A DNA stretch of 64,000 nucleotides from Ficedula albicollis (taxonomy: Eukaryota > Chordata > Aves > Passeriformes > Muscicapidae): assembly GCF_000247815.1 (NCBI RefSeq), contig NC_021671.1, positions 25,375,338 through 25,439,337 of the forward strand, given 5' to 3'. The translations under genes were made by a program, and so were the position numbers. Below, piece by piece: positions 1-13,106 of the stretch (position 1 is its first letter; every line of letters begins with the position of its first letter). Below the pieces are notes generated by a model. It had not been told where the DNA came from, made no database searches, and worked only from the letters and a program-made list of their open reading frames with translations.

Positions 1-14
1 TAAAACAAAACCAA

Positions 15-236
15 TCTTATAACAAGCAAAACCTAGCAGAATGCTGTTGTATTGTTTCCAGAGAGGGAGTGTTTTAATTGTCAGTATGTATTATCTGATG
101 TTGGAAAAAAAATTATGTGTCTGTCTTATCACAAGCAAAACCTGGCAGAATGCTGTTGTATTGTTTCCAGAGAGGGAGTGTTTTAATTGTCAGTATGTAT
201 TATCTGATGTTGGAAAAAAAATTATGTGTCTGTCTT
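15..236. repeat. Tandem duplication, 109-bp unit
   Basis: The stretch TCTTAT-ACAAGCAAAACCT-GCAG to ATTATGTGTCTGTCTT occurs twice (from 15 and from 124). There are only two or so substitutions (A/C after TCTTAT, A/G in CCTAGC/CCTGGC). Confidence 0.95.
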
Positions 237-892
237 TACAAACATTTGTAAAGAAAACCAATTTAATGGATAAATTTACCATTTAAACATTATTAGTCTG
301 AATATTAAAACACAGTATGGATGAATGATAAATGAATTGTTCTGTTAGTGACAGAACGTGTAGATCCAGAGTAGAGTATTTTTCTTGCATAGGAGTACAG
401 GATATTGCTGGTGAGTTTGAGGGTTATTTGCAGGATCTAACTACTGAGCACAGAATAGGGCAGCTGAGGCTGCTGCCTCAAGGTCAGTCCCTGTAAGACA
501 GGAATCTGCTTTACAGGAACAGATTAGGTTATTAGTGAGTGTAATAGACTGTTAATTGAAATACTACCAGTCTGCAAACATTTAGAAATAGACCTATTTT
601 TAAACAATGCTATTCTGAGTTTCTAGGATTGCTCTCATTTCCCCTCCCATAAGTATTAAGGCTAAAGGCAATTTTATGTTTTAAATGCATATTGATATTT
701 AGATTATACCCAAAAAATTATATTATTGTGGTATTAAGATCAGAGTTGCTTACCTTAATCATTTTACCCTAATAAAATGATGGAAAATAATAACCTCTAC
801 AACACACATCCAAATCTGCATCTGTGACACCCAAAAACCTCTTCAAAATAAGATTATTAAGGCAACGAAGCTAGCCTCAAGAAATTAGAATA

Positions 893-1316
893 CGTCAGGG
901 CTGCCTGTGTGAATTTAACAAGGCCTTTTGGACGCAGAGATTTCCAGCCCTGTCCTTGATGGCAGCCGGAGCTCCTGTGTGTCGTGTCAGGCAGCAGGGC
1001 AGTGCTGGCGTATCTGTGGCTGCTGTCTGTGCGCACCAGCGCCGGGCACACGTCCTCGCTCGGGTACCACCCTGCCCGTGCTGGCACTGCTGCCAACGGC
1101 AGAAGGGCAATTGTATTCCTCAGGCTGGCCCCTTAATTTGAATTTAGCACAGCAATCACTTTGTGGACAGCCAGTAATCTGGCACTGTGGTGCTGTCCCT
1201 GCTGGACATCTTCCAGCTGCTGTGATCAGGAGAGCGCACACTTGCCCTCCCCGTGGTGGGAATAGGCTGCAGCTCTGACATTTGCCTTGGGTACTTGGCA
1301 CAGTTCCCAAGCACAA
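893..1316. other. GC-richer island of unknown origin
   Basis: A block with CpGs (GCGCACCAGCGCCGGGCACAC) sits in otherwise AT-rich DNA. Overlapping open frames on both strands give no recognisable protein. It may be an old retroelement piece or an unrecognised noncoding element. Confidence 0.4.
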
Positions 1317-2171
1317 GCTGCTTCTTTGTTGTTTATCACGGAAATGTCACCTTTCAAACAGCTATCTGACACATGCAGGTCAGAGCTGACTCTGCAGTAG
1401 CTTACACACTACCTCTCCCAAAATTTTGTCCTTGGGGGATGATGCCTGTGTCTAAACTGTTAAATCACTAAATAAAAGAGGACTAGGGATTAAGCCAGGC
1501 AACAGCCTGGCTCACATTCGTATTGTTTAGAGCTAGTTTCCTCTGCAGGAGATTAGTCATGTTTGTAGAGAGCTGGTTGGAGTGGTCCAAAGGAGAGTCA
1601 GGGGGTGAGCTAACAGTTAAGCAGTGTGGATTATAAGGGGTACTTAAGCTTGCTCCATTGCACTCTCTTACTTAGTAAGACAGATTTAGCTTCTGGCTTT
1701 GAGGTTTAAAGGGTTTTATGATATAAGAAAAAAACCAAAACCGGCTAAGACATTTGTTCAAACTGCTGACTGGACCTCTGCAAGAGTAACTCCTCTACTA
1801 GCAAGGATTTCTTCCAATATTTATTTGGAAATATCCCACATAAAAAAATACAGATATCAGATGCCTACCTCATGTTTCTTAGCAAATTATATATGTCCTG
1901 TGTCATTTGCAAATGTGTGAAATTGTCATTCTGTCTGTATATTCTCCCTTACACACATTTGGTTAGTCTGAATCATACCCCTCTGATTAGTTTACTCATC
2001 AAAACACAATATTTCTTTCAGATTGTAAAAAGGATTCTGCTCCTTGCTGAAGTCTCAGAGAATACATCTTCTTATTGTACGAACAAATTTGCTCATCATT
2101 ACCAAAACAGATTAATCATTTGACTCAACTGTGACCTGTAGATTTTTTTTTATTTAAGTGCAGTGTGAACT

Positions 2172-2987
<816 letters not shown>

Positions 2988-5722
2988 AATCTAACAACAT
3001 CTGTTGTTAGAATATGCTTCATTGTAGATGGATATATATGAACACATTGTGGGAATTGATGCTTCATCTCGTGAAGTTTGGCCATTGCCACAGGAATTCC
3101 TTAGGATGCAGTTTCTGAACTTATACAACCACTAATGTTTTCAGTGAGAAGAGCCTAAAGAAGGGGGTGTTTGTTGAGTGTTTCAGAAAGAATTGGTTAT
3201 AGTCACTCAGGGAATAAATATTTTCCCTGTCAAGTAGTTGAAGTCTTTAATTTATGGTCAGAAAGTCCTCTAGAGAATGTATCATCCAGACATATCTCAC
3301 CCTTTTTTGTTCAGTCTTTTTGTTCATGTTTGGCATATGTGATTCTACTCAGGTAGAAGAGCTGTATTTCCCTTCAGCTCAAATTACACAGTTTCCTCAA
3401 ACAGAGAGCCCACTTTGGGATTCCTGCTTGTGATACCTTTTTTTCACTCTCAATGTATTCACAAGATTTCTGTGAATTATTCAAATGCTAATTGTGGGCA
3501 GAGAACATAAGGCAAGGAATCCTAGATTCACACCATACCAAAAGATAAGGAAAGAGTCTGAATATCATGTGCAGACTAGGCAAAATCTCAATTTACAAAA
3601 TTGCTATAAATTCTCATTGTTTACATGTATGTTTATAAAGCTGAGGTGTGCACAGTCTACTCTATATATTCGGTTGTTGCACGATCTCTCTGGTCAATAT
3701 AAATTTTATTTTCCTTAAAATACCATTTATAGTGACTTTCATATATGAGAGGCAAGTATGAAAAAAGAAGTCTAACAAGGCTTTTCAGGCACAAGCTTAG
3801 AGAAGTGACAGATTTACAATCTTCTCTGTAATAAAATTATATAACTTGCAGGCCCATAACTTACAAGCATCTGATTATGTGATCACAAGATCACAAAATA
3901 TTTTCCCTGATTTATTTTATTTTTTCTCTGTCTAGTTTCCTGGTGGATTAAAAAATGGAAATATTATCAGTCTTGAAGTAGTTACTGTTGAAGTTTTTAC
4001 ATCAGCTGTAGAAAACCATTTAAGTGACCTTTGTCACTTGCTTTAATAGCTGAAAAGAGCAATAAGCTTCCCTTTTTTTGCTGGAACGGTTCCAGAGGTT
4101 TAAAAGGCATCCTCTTAGACCATATAGGTTAAACTTGCTGACTGCAGAAAGGTGGTGGAGACACTTGGGGAGCTTGTGTTCCATTCAGACTCTGTGCCTG
4201 AACAGACACAGTGTTTGTGGTTCATTCCTCCCACACTTACCCTTATTTGTGCCATTGCCTCCAGTCTGTTCCATTCTTGTCCTTATTCTATTGCCTTATT
4301 GTCCGATTCCTTTGCCTGGCTTCATGTCCTTTCCTTACATGTTTTATCTGAACCCTCATTCCTTGCAGTCAGCTTCTGCCCCTCCTCCACTCCCTGGTTC
4401 TCATCCAAGCTTTCATTTTTTTTCTGTTTTGACTTCATGCCAGCCTTCCTGCCCTTCTGTCCTACTTGCTTACAGTCCCAATCTCCCTTGTTCAGTCTCA
4501 TTGTTTTTTTCCTCACATCACTTTCTTCTTTCATTTCTCATTTCAGATTAGTCTGTCTTTACCTACATCCTGGCTCCTTGCCACATTTCTCTTCTTCCCT
4601 TTTGCTTCATTTATTTCATGCTGTTAGCTCCAGATTCCAGCTTTTTATCTATGCCCTCTTCCATTCCACACACTCCCCCTCAATGCTTTCTACCCTGCTG
4701 CTAGTCTTATTCCCACAACCTACATTTCTAATCTGTTCCACTTTGCTGACCACAGTGGTTATGGCCCCCTTTTCTCTGCACTCAAATAGGAAAAAAAAAA
4801 ATCTTCCTAATCTATATTGCATTAAGAAGGGAAATCTGTAATGACTTTCAGACTTGATTTCCTGTGCTTAGAGTGATACTGTGGATCAGATTGCAATTGC
4901 AGAGGAAATGCTCTTTAGCCTCTGAGCACTGTTGCTCTTTTTTTAGTGCTTTACCTATGAAATTTTGTCTTTAAAGGACACACAACTATCTAAGGCATAC
5001 TATTATGTAATGGAGAACAAATTCACTATCTTAGTTCAGTTCACAGGAACTCTAAAGGTTTAATACTTACCTTACTCCCTAATGTTGGGAGTCTCTGTCT
5101 TGGAATTTGTTTCACTCCTGGGAGTAGGGTTCCTAACCTACATTTTTCTTCTTTATGTACTTGATGCTTGCTAAAGTGCCTATCATCACCCCATTTAATT
5201 AGTTACATAGTCTCCAGCATTATTTTAAGGAGTTATATTGCTCCATAACTTATCTGATTTTATTTATTCAATCTATGGAATATATGGTTAGCATTAAACT
5301 ACAGCACTTCTGTCACAGAAGCTTAGTAATTATAATAATACCAGTACTAATAAAAATGGAAACTACTTCCCTGATCTTCATTCTTTTTATTGCAAATCTT
5401 TTGAATATCCAACTGTATATTTAAATAGAGCAGCTGTCACTGGTTCTACCAACATGTAGGCCTACAGTGGATTGTACCAGCAAAAGGAGGCTCCCTGATT
5501 TATCCACAATAATAAAAAAATTGTCTTTCAAGCACTGGTTACCTGATTTTTTTTTCAAAGTTTTGAAACTTGGCTAAGTTTTGATGATTTCCCAAGCAGA
5601 CAACAAAAAGAACAGTCTCAGCCTATGGTATTCATCTTATACCTTACAAAAGTCTTCAAATTGTGCAAACACTGGAGCTCACAAGGACAAGTAAAATATT
5701 TTTCCACTACTGGCTACTAGAA

Positions 5723-5799
<77 letters not shown>

Positions 5800-5803
5800 A
5801 AAA

Positions 5804-5822
<19 letters not shown>
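5723..5822. repeat. G76-A24 homopolymer pair
   Basis: Seventy-six G (5723-5798) run directly into 24 A (5799-5822), then an AAGAAAGAAAAG purine tail. The order is the reverse of the A-G pair at 2173-2986. It could be a real purine tract of inflated length or an assembly artefact. Confidence 0.9.
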
Positions 5823-5836
<14 letters not shown>

Positions 5837-6933
5837 ATCATAAGCATTTACAGGCAGTAGTCCTAGCAAACTGCCTAACAAAATCACATAGGTAAACATG
5901 CACTTTCCAACCCAGTAAGATAAATTTCAGTCTTATGAGCAATAGAAAGCTGGTCCTTATGAATGCAGATAGGTCACCTTACTCAGTGGTGAAGACTGCA
6001 GATTATAATGGTGCAATCAGTGATATTTCTTGTGATCTGTCTAGAGGTTTTGTTGTGTTTAGTTAACATACACCTTAGATATTAAAGTAATACTTGGTGA
6101 TTTTACTGTATTTCACACAATAGTGAGAAATTGATAGTCAAAAATAATACTGTTTTTGATCTACAATTGTTGTTCCACTAGTTTCTTATTGTTCATCTTT
6201 TTTTCACTGTGGATGAACACATCATGGGGACCATATCCAGCAAAAATGAGGTGGTAACCTGAGAAGTGACAGCAGGTAGAACAAAATTTCAGGAAGAAGG
6301 TGGTGAAGGTTTAGGCAGAGAAAACTGAAGAGTGGGTATGAAGAAGCGCCTGGGGAACAAAAATGGAGAAGGAGGTTAGGAACTGAAAGGTTGACAGTGA
6401 ACCAGGTCACTTAGGGATTATAGAAAATGTCCAATGTTGAAAGAGAGAGGAGTGGAGAAGTGGAGAGAAAATATTGGTGTTGACAGGGAAGAAAAGTTAA
6501 AGGCTGAAGGAAATTACTGTTGGGGGTTTGTGCAAATTGGATAATGCATATTCATTGCTGTGCAAAACAGCACATGGGGACATTAGCATAAACCTCCAGC
6601 TTTCTGAATTTAGGGCTTAAGCAGGTATCCTCTGATGGTAAAGAAAAGAGAATAAATGATCTGAGTTAGTGACTCTGGGACTGGGACTTGGATAATAAGA
6701 GTAAAAGCTCAGGCAGAGCCAGCAGTTTATCCTTTGCAGGTGCTGGTATATATCTAATGTCCTGTACATGGCTTCAGAGGAGAATGTCTGACCAGACAAG
6801 AGAGGAAGACACTTTTCAGGAGTACTGGTTCTGCTCTCCAGCTTACTAATTACCAGTAAAAAATAGCATGGTTTGAGAGCAGATTGGAGATGTCTTTGCA
6901 GCCTCATGGGGGGATCTGTGTGAGATGGAGGAA

Positions 6934-7094
6934 TCTCTGTGTGTCACTATACTCTGTCACTCCTTCATGCCCCATATTTCCTACTCTGTCACTGCAGTTA
7001 CTTATCTGTGGCAGTCTCTGTGTGCCACTGTACTCTGTCACTCCTTCATGCCCCATATTTCCTACTCTGTCACTGCAGTTACTTATCTGTGGCA
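6934..7094. repeat. Tandem duplication, 81-bp unit
   Basis: Two direct copies (6934 and 7015) share TCTCTGTGTG through TTACTTATCTGTGGCA. They differ at two positions (GTCACTATAC against GCCACTGTAC). Confidence 0.95.
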
Positions 7095-7427
7095 AGAGGC
7101 CATGCAGTCTTGCTATCACTGGTGCCCATATGCCTTTGTTTTGTGAAACTCAGCATTGTTTTGGGGGTTTTTTAGCTAACTTTTAATGTGTGGTAAAAGC
7201 CCCGTTTTTGGCACAGGGCAATTGTACTTGGAGGCTTTAGAATGTGCATGTTGCAATAAATTTATTTATGCTGCCTTATGTCACAGAATCACAGAAGGGG
7301 TAAGGTTGGGAGGGACAACAGTGGGTCATATGGTCCAAAGCCCCTGCTCAAGCAGGATTATTCCAGGGCGCAGGATTATGTCCAGACAGTTCTTGAATAT
7401 CTCCAGTGAGGGACACTCCACTGCCTC

Positions 7428-7517
7428 TCTGGGCAATTGTTTCCAGTGCATGGTCACCTGCATGTAAAGAAGTCTGGGCAATTGGTTCCAGTGCATGGTC
7501 ACCTGCATGTAAAGAAG
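7428..7517. repeat. Tandem duplication, 45-bp unit, inside a CR1
   Basis: TCTGGGCAATTG-TTCCAGTGC to GTAAAGAAG is present twice (7428 and 7473) with one G/T difference. It lies within the minus-strand CR1, so it arose after that insertion. Confidence 0.9.
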
Positions 7518-8457
7518 TTTTTCCTCATGTTCAGGTGAAACTTCTTGTGAATCAGTTTCTGCCCATTGCCTCTTGTCCTTTTGCTCAGAACCATAGAGCA
7601 GAGCCTGGCTCCATTCTCTTGACAGCCTCCCTTCAGACACTGACAGAGATTGATGTGGTCCCCTCCCAATCACCCCATCTTCAGACTGAGCAGGCCCAAC
7701 TCCTCAATCTATCTATGCAAGGGAGATGCCTCAGTACCCTCCAGACCTGTCACTAGGCACCACTGGAAAGAGCTTGTCTCTCTCATCTTTATACCCTCCC
7801 TTCAGGTATTTACCCGTATGGATGAGATTTCCCTGAACCTTTGTTTCTCCAGGTTGAAGAATACCAGCTCTCAAGGTTTTTCCTCATATGGGGGGTGCTC
7901 CAGTCTCTTAATTATCTTAGTGGACTTTTGCTATACGGAAGGGTTTGTATGGAGAAGCTCAGAAATGGGCACAGCACTGCAGGTGACCTCACGCGCTGAA
8001 TAGTGAGGAAGGATCATCTCCCTTAATCTGTGGGCAACACTCTTCCTAATTGCTGCTCAGGAAGCTATTTGCTTTCTGTGCAACCAAAGCACATTGCTTG
8101 CTCATGTGCAACAACATATTTACTAGAACCCCCAGGTCCTTTTCTGCAAAGCTCCTTTCCAGCTGGATAGCCCTCAGCATGTACTGGTGCCTGGGGTTGT
8201 TCTTTTGCACTTGGCCATGTTGAGCTCCATGAGGTTCCTGTCTGCCCATTTCTCCAGCCTGTTGAGGTCCCTTGGGATGGCAGCACAGCCCTCTCACGTA
8301 TCACACATTTAATGGCATCGGTGAACTTTGCCTCATCAACCAGATCTTCAATGGGGATGTGAAACAGGACCCATTACAGGTCCCTAGCTACAGTACTGGT
8401 CACTGGCCTCCACCTACTCTGCTTGCCACTCATCACCAGCCTCTGGGCTCAGCCACT

Positions 8458-8499
8458 GGGCCATTTTTCAGTCCACCTGGGCCATTTTTCAGTCCACCT
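8458..8499. repeat. Tandem duplication, 21-bp unit, inside a CR1
   Basis: GGGCCATTTTTCAGTCCACCT occurs twice in direct contact near the 5' end of the CR1 remnant, with no mismatch. Confidence 0.9.
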
Positions 8500-9966
8500 G
8501 AATGGCCCATTGCCTGTTTCTCTTTGGCAAGCATCACGTCAGAACTGGTTGTGAATGGATGTTCACAGTGTAGCTTCACCAATATTTTCAAGACTTCCTG
8601 ACTAATATAAGGCACAGCTGAGAAGAAGTACAGAAATAGGTACCTTAAAATGTATTAGTGATGGTCAAAGTCACAGCCCAATGTGCAGTGGAATGCTGCA
8701 TGAATGGGAATAAATAAAGGGTGGAGAATCTCTGAAGTCCTTGGAAAACGAGAGCAGGGATCTTCTGGCTTGGTGAGAAAAGAAGGAGCCAGGGGAATCT
8801 AAAAGGTGGGACTTTCAGATGAAAGCGTGAGACGGGAAAATACTCCTTGCAGTAGCATTCTCCACAGTCAGGGGGTAAGAGATGTCAGAGAGAGGTAGAA
8901 ATATTGCAATTTGAGCAGAATATCAGGAAAAGAGACAGCCATGCTTTATGAATACAGAAAAGGTAACTAACTTTGTATTTTGGGAAGGAAGATATTCAGA
9001 GATAAGATCTGAACGGAGAAAATTAAGGTCTGAGATGTTTCCTGATGTTCTTTCTAAAGGCACTGAATAAGTAGTTAAGGGTATAAAAGGAGAAGCAAGA
9101 CAAATGATATTTTATAAGCAGGTATTTTAAGTAACTGCCATTACTGTCGCATTTTGTCCACAGTGAGTCATGGCATTGCCTATTTTTTTTTTTAATTTAC
9201 ATGAATTGGCAAAGAATACACTGGAAAAACAGGAATATGTATATAAACACACACTAATATTTATTCATGGGTTCTATAATAATTCATTAGGTATTATGTT
9301 ATTTCTTTACATAGTCATATGCATGTTATTTGTAACTCTGCAATTGAAATACTTCTGCTTAGTGATAATTTGCCGTAATTATTCTACAAATATTTCTTCT
9401 GTTAGGCACAGTTCTGAAGATATGGTAATTGTATTTTAAAATACTCCTTCTAAAACATTAGGGAATGAGGTAAATTTCGACACGAGAGTTGTGTATCCAA
9501 AAGCAGGTTACCTGCTTTTTTTTATTCAGTGACCTGAATACCTTAGTCTTGGTGACATGCATCAAGGAATCCCAGCAGGAGATATTTCATCGGCAGCAGG
9601 AAGCACCGATACTGGAGCATGGTGTTTCTTGTGGTATAAATCCAAACCTTTGGTAACCCAAAAAGCTGCGTATTGTTACTAAACTGAAAATGCATTTAAA
9701 GCCTCCTTCCTTTAATACAACTACTACCACTTTGCAGAGATTATGCAGCAGCTCCATAACTAAGCATGTTCCTTTTATTCCTAATTAAAAAAAAAAAGAC
9801 ATATATATGTGTATATTTTTACATGTGTTGCAAGTTCTCGCTGGAAAGCAGGGTTAATTGGATTTGGAAATAAACCTGTTATGGCTTCCCCATGTCTTGG
9901 TGGTCACTGAATTTTCTGCTGTTACTGCAAGAAAATAAAGCCAGCATTAGAAATCTGAGGAGAGCA

Positions 9967-10345
9967 AGATCTTTTTCATTTTAGTAGAAATTTTCAGCAA
10001 TATTTTTCTAGTTTTCTGTTATTTGAAACTTGGTATTTTCTTTGCATTTAATGGATTCCTCATTATCATGGTCCTTTCTAGTAAGTTGCCTCCTGTATAT
10101 TGAATCCATATTGAATTTTTTAATAGATCTTTTTCATTTTTGTAGAAATTTCCAGCAATATTTTTCTAGTTTTCTGTTATTTGAAAGATCTTTTTCATTT
10201 TAGTAGAAATTTTCAGCAATATTTTTCTAGTTTTCTGTTATTTGAAACTTGGTATTTTCTTTGCATTTAATGGATTCCTCATTATCATGGTCCTTTCTAG
10301 TAAGTTGCCTCCTGTATATTGAATCCATATTGAATTTTTTAATTG
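9967..10345. repeat. Nested duplication: 219-bp period with an extra 61-bp copy
   Basis: The block AGATCTTTTTCATTTT to CTGTTATTTGAAA starts at 9967, 10125 and 10186. The block that follows it (CTTGGTATTTTC to GAATTTTTTAAT) occurs twice. The middle short copy differs slightly (TTTGTAG, TTTCCAG), so at least two events occurred. Confidence 0.92.
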
Positions 10346-11288
10346 CAATTATTTCTTTCCTGTTTGTTTTCTTATTTATTTATTACTTGGGTTTATGCCA
10401 AATAACTATCCTTTCCCTAAGCTGACTTCCAGTTCAGGTCTCGTTTAGGTCTGTGCTGCTCTGAAAAATCTTTTTTTTCCTTCACAGCTTTTTTTCACCT
10501 GTGCTCATCCTTGTCTGTCCTGTCAATTACACATATACATTCTATTTGCTTTAACATATATTCAGAAATGCATATAGTTCTTTCATTTAGTTGGCCTCTA
10601 TATATTTTTTATTCCTTATGCAGCCTTTCACTTACTTCTTACCAGTTTATCAGGATAGACACTTCTACAGCCTTTGATGGGAAAGTATCTCTAGAGACTT
10701 TGGTGCAGCCATAGAAGAACTCACTAAAAACAGTTTTTTGCAGGAATTGAGAAATATGTTTTAGACTTTTTCATTATTTGATACTCTATCCTCCCCTACT
10801 GTGCTATAATTTTTACCTTTGGTAACAGATTAGATTGTTTTGGTAAACGTAAGATAAATTTCCAATTTCTACTACTGACTGAGAACAGATTTACTTCTAT
10901 GATGGTGGCTGTGAGTCAGACCCCTCTGACAGTGCTGGGACACACTTGTAGGATTAGGTAGGCATGAAGGAATATTTGTGATCTAAGTCTTAACAGGTGG
11001 TGATGGGTGGTAGGCTTTTCCTTTGTGAATTTGTTTACATATGCATGAGTGGAGGGAGATTTGGGGGTGGAGTTTTGATGAGGGTGTCCTAAAATTGTAG
11101 GAGAACTGAATTTTACTCTGCCACTTGTGATTTACAGAAATGTGTTTAGTAACTGCAGAGGGTGGGGGTTGGGAGGTACTGCCTGTGGTTTATCGTATGA
11201 TTTCAGATAGTGCAGGAAGGAAGGAATAAGTGCCTGGCACCTGTCCTACCTCTCCCATTTCAAACACCTCTGGTTTTGCCCATTTTAG

Positions 11289-11364
11289 ACCAATCTTGTG
11301 AAGCTGCTTTTGATGCACCAGGCAAATCCCAATCTTCTTAACTGCAATAATGAAAAGCCTTCAG
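11289..11364 (+). CDS. MYO16: MYO16 exon A: C-terminal ankyrin repeat, first part
   Basis: This 76-nt exon follows CCATTTTAG and ends before GTAGGT. It encodes 25 codons, TNLVKLLLMHQANPNLLNCN then NEKPS, plus one G that joins AT of the next exon to give Asp. The pattern (NLVKLLL helix, then a -ANPNL-N- turn) is a classical ankyrin repeat whose last helix continues into the next exon (DVAAS). Ankyrin repeats of myosin XVI are known to bind PP1 catalytic subunits. The exon is too short to show up as a long open frame and was found by splice-site and homology reading. The exon before it, which should encode a WTPLHLAAKYG-type helix, was not found in the first 11.3 kb. Confidence 0.9.
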
Positions 11365-11490
11365 GTAGGTGATAATCCACGTACATAGCATATGTAATAG
11401 CTGTTTTCTTTCCTCCCTGTTTCTTAGCTATAGTTTATTTAGTGTGGAGAGTTATGTACACATACAGCTGCGTACATTCTTACATGCATT

Positions 11491-11585
11491 GCTGAAAACT
11501 GTTGGTCATGGTAATTCAGGATATCATATCAAATACACTGCTGAAAACTGCTGGTCATGGTAATTCAGGATATCATATCAAATGA
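11491..11585. repeat. Tandem duplication, 49-bp unit
   Basis: GCTGAAAACTG-TGGTCATGG to ATCATATCAAAT is present from 11491 and from 11540, with a T/C change. Confidence 0.92.
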
Positions 11586-11880
11586 CAGCATGTCCTTCCA
11601 CTTGTTTAATTCCCTGTTTATTTTTAGCTGTGTTTCTTGCTTGACAGTTCTTCTGTGCCCTGGTGGTAGCTGCATTTACACATTTTTGGTGACTTCTCAT
11701 GGAGCTCCTGTCTCAACTACGTATAGTACATGACCTCTTGAGTTGGAATTTCTATAGGTACTGTCTGGAAAGTAATTCAACACCTAGTTTTAAAGTGTAG
11801 CTGCCATTGTTTACTCCAGAAGACACCTTCTTAAAACAGACAGCAACAGGGAGCTGAAGCAGTGTCTCTAAAGACAATAG

Positions 11881-11937
11881 AATTGTAGACTCTATTAGGT
11901 TGGAAGGGACTTCAGATCAACTGGTCTAACACAGAGC
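11881..11937 (-). mobile_element. Short CR1 3' fragment, minus strand
   Basis: ATTGTAGACTC-ATTAGGTTGGAAGGGACTTCAGATCA matches the reverse complement of the avian CR1 3' end. Only about 60 bp are recognisable. Confidence 0.7.
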
Positions 11938-12663
11938 AGAGTTAATGTCAGTAATGCTAGCTAGCAGTGTAGAAAAGAAGAAACACATGGTTGTTCAACA
12001 TTCCACGTCTAGGATAAAATGAAGATGGAACTCAGTGATGTAGATAATAGAAACTTCCTGTCAGATTAGGGGTGAAACTTCCCTTGCATAATAAAGCAAA
12101 ATATGTTGTGCTTCAAATGCTGTACTGCCTAAATTCACAGGGAACTTCATGACACTTAACTTAGAAGAATTGTTTGTGGTTAGATACAGTTTTTATTTGT
12201 AAAAAAGATTGTGGACTAAACTCAGATAATCTAACAATACAGCTAGCTAACCACATTTAGTATGTATCTAACACAGTTGGGTTAACTTTCTGGTCTGCAG
12301 ACAGAACTGATTTCAGCACTTCTGTATGTATAAAACATATAAATGTAGAAATATTTTATATATAAATATTTATATAGATATGTATAAAACATGTATATAA
12401 ATCTAGTTTTTAGAAACATAAAACATTTAAAAAAGTTTTAAGTGCATGTTTTCATAGAAATAAAGTGTTGAAAAGGGTTGTATTGTTGTTCCTGAAGTCC
12501 TGTAAATTATTGAATACTTTGGTTTGCTACACAGCAAGACTGGTTTTGAGGTTTTGCAGATGACAACTTAAGTCTGTACTGAATTTACTTTGCCTTTATT
12601 TTCCCAGTAATTTCAAGTATTATTTTATGATTGATATCTGAGAAATTCCTTTCATGTTCCTAA

Positions 12664-13106
12664 TCTAATCTACAGATTTTAATTCAAAGGAGCTTTTTTG
12701 CCCCGTTTTCCTGTCTGATATCTTGGTGTTCCAATGTCTTAGATGTTGCAGCTTCTGATTTTATTGAGGAAATGCTTCTGAAGGCTGAAATTGTTTGGGA
12801 GGAAAAAATGAAAGACCCTTTAGCTGCTTCTACTTTATCTCAAGAAGAGCCATATGAAGAGATCATCCATGATTTGCCTACAATGTCTAATCTAGAGATT
12901 TTAATTCAAAGGAGCTTTTTTGCCCCATTTTCTTGTCTGATATCTTGGTGTTCCAATGTCTTAGATGTTGCAGCTTCTGATTTTATTGAGGAAATGCTTC
13001 TGAAGGCTGAAATTGTTTGGGAGGAAAAAATGAAAGACCCTTTAGCTGCTTCTACTTTATCTCAAGAAGAGCCATATGAAGAGATCATCCATGATTTGCC
13101 TACAAT
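12664..13106. repeat. Tandem duplication, 222-bp unit, covers MYO16 exon B
   Basis: The two copies (about 12664-12885 and 12886-13106) cover the last ~80 bp of the intron, the acceptor and 142 nt of exon B. The exon parts are identical. The intronic parts differ at three positions (C/G, G/A, C/T). The unit is exactly 74 codons long. Confidence 0.95.
12743..12884 (+). CDS. MYO16: MYO16 exon B, upstream duplicate copy (no own donor)
   Basis: This is a perfect copy of the first 142 nt of exon B, with its own acceptor (CCAATGTCTTAG). It is followed by a second copy of the intron end rather than by a donor. The only GT at its end (GTCTAA at 12885) is weak and would shift the frame. If the acceptor at 12742 were used with the only good donor (after 13118), the exon would be 376 nt and stay open, adding 74 codons. 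Those would be a second copy of the end of the ankyrin repeat and the acidic linker, separated by a short hydrophobic stretch translated from intron sequence ([13 protein letters not shown]). It may be a real recent tandem duplication or an assembly duplication. Which acceptor is used cannot be decided here. Confidence 0.6.

Larger units (their letters stand above)
7262..8520 (-). mobile_element. CR1 LINE, 5'-truncated, minus strand
   Basis: The left edge CACAGAATCACAGAAG is the reverse complement of the avian CR1 3' end. Reading leftward on the minus strand gives decayed C-terminal pieces of the CR1 ORF2 reverse transcriptase. One is HQYML-AIQLERSFAEKDLGV (8046-8297). Another is W-QLPREAVECPSLEIFK near the 3' end (7326-7673). 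Frames are broken and shifted, so the copy is dead. Two later tandem duplications lie inside it. The right boundary is approximate. Confidence 0.88.
11365..12742 (+). other. MYO16: MYO16 intron A-B
   Basis: This 1.4-kb intron holds a 49-bp tandem duplication, a short minus-strand CR1 end near 11.88 kb and an AT-rich stretch near 12.33-12.41 kb. Nothing coding was seen. Its last ~80 bp form the left part of the 222-bp duplication that also carries exon B. Confidence 0.85.

Noticed and set aside
4078..4841. Open frames of 157 and 229 codons
   Set aside because: They come from a pyrimidine-rich stretch poor in stop codons. Composition is Ser/Leu/Phe/Pro-biased, two frames overlap, and no domain or splice context supports them.
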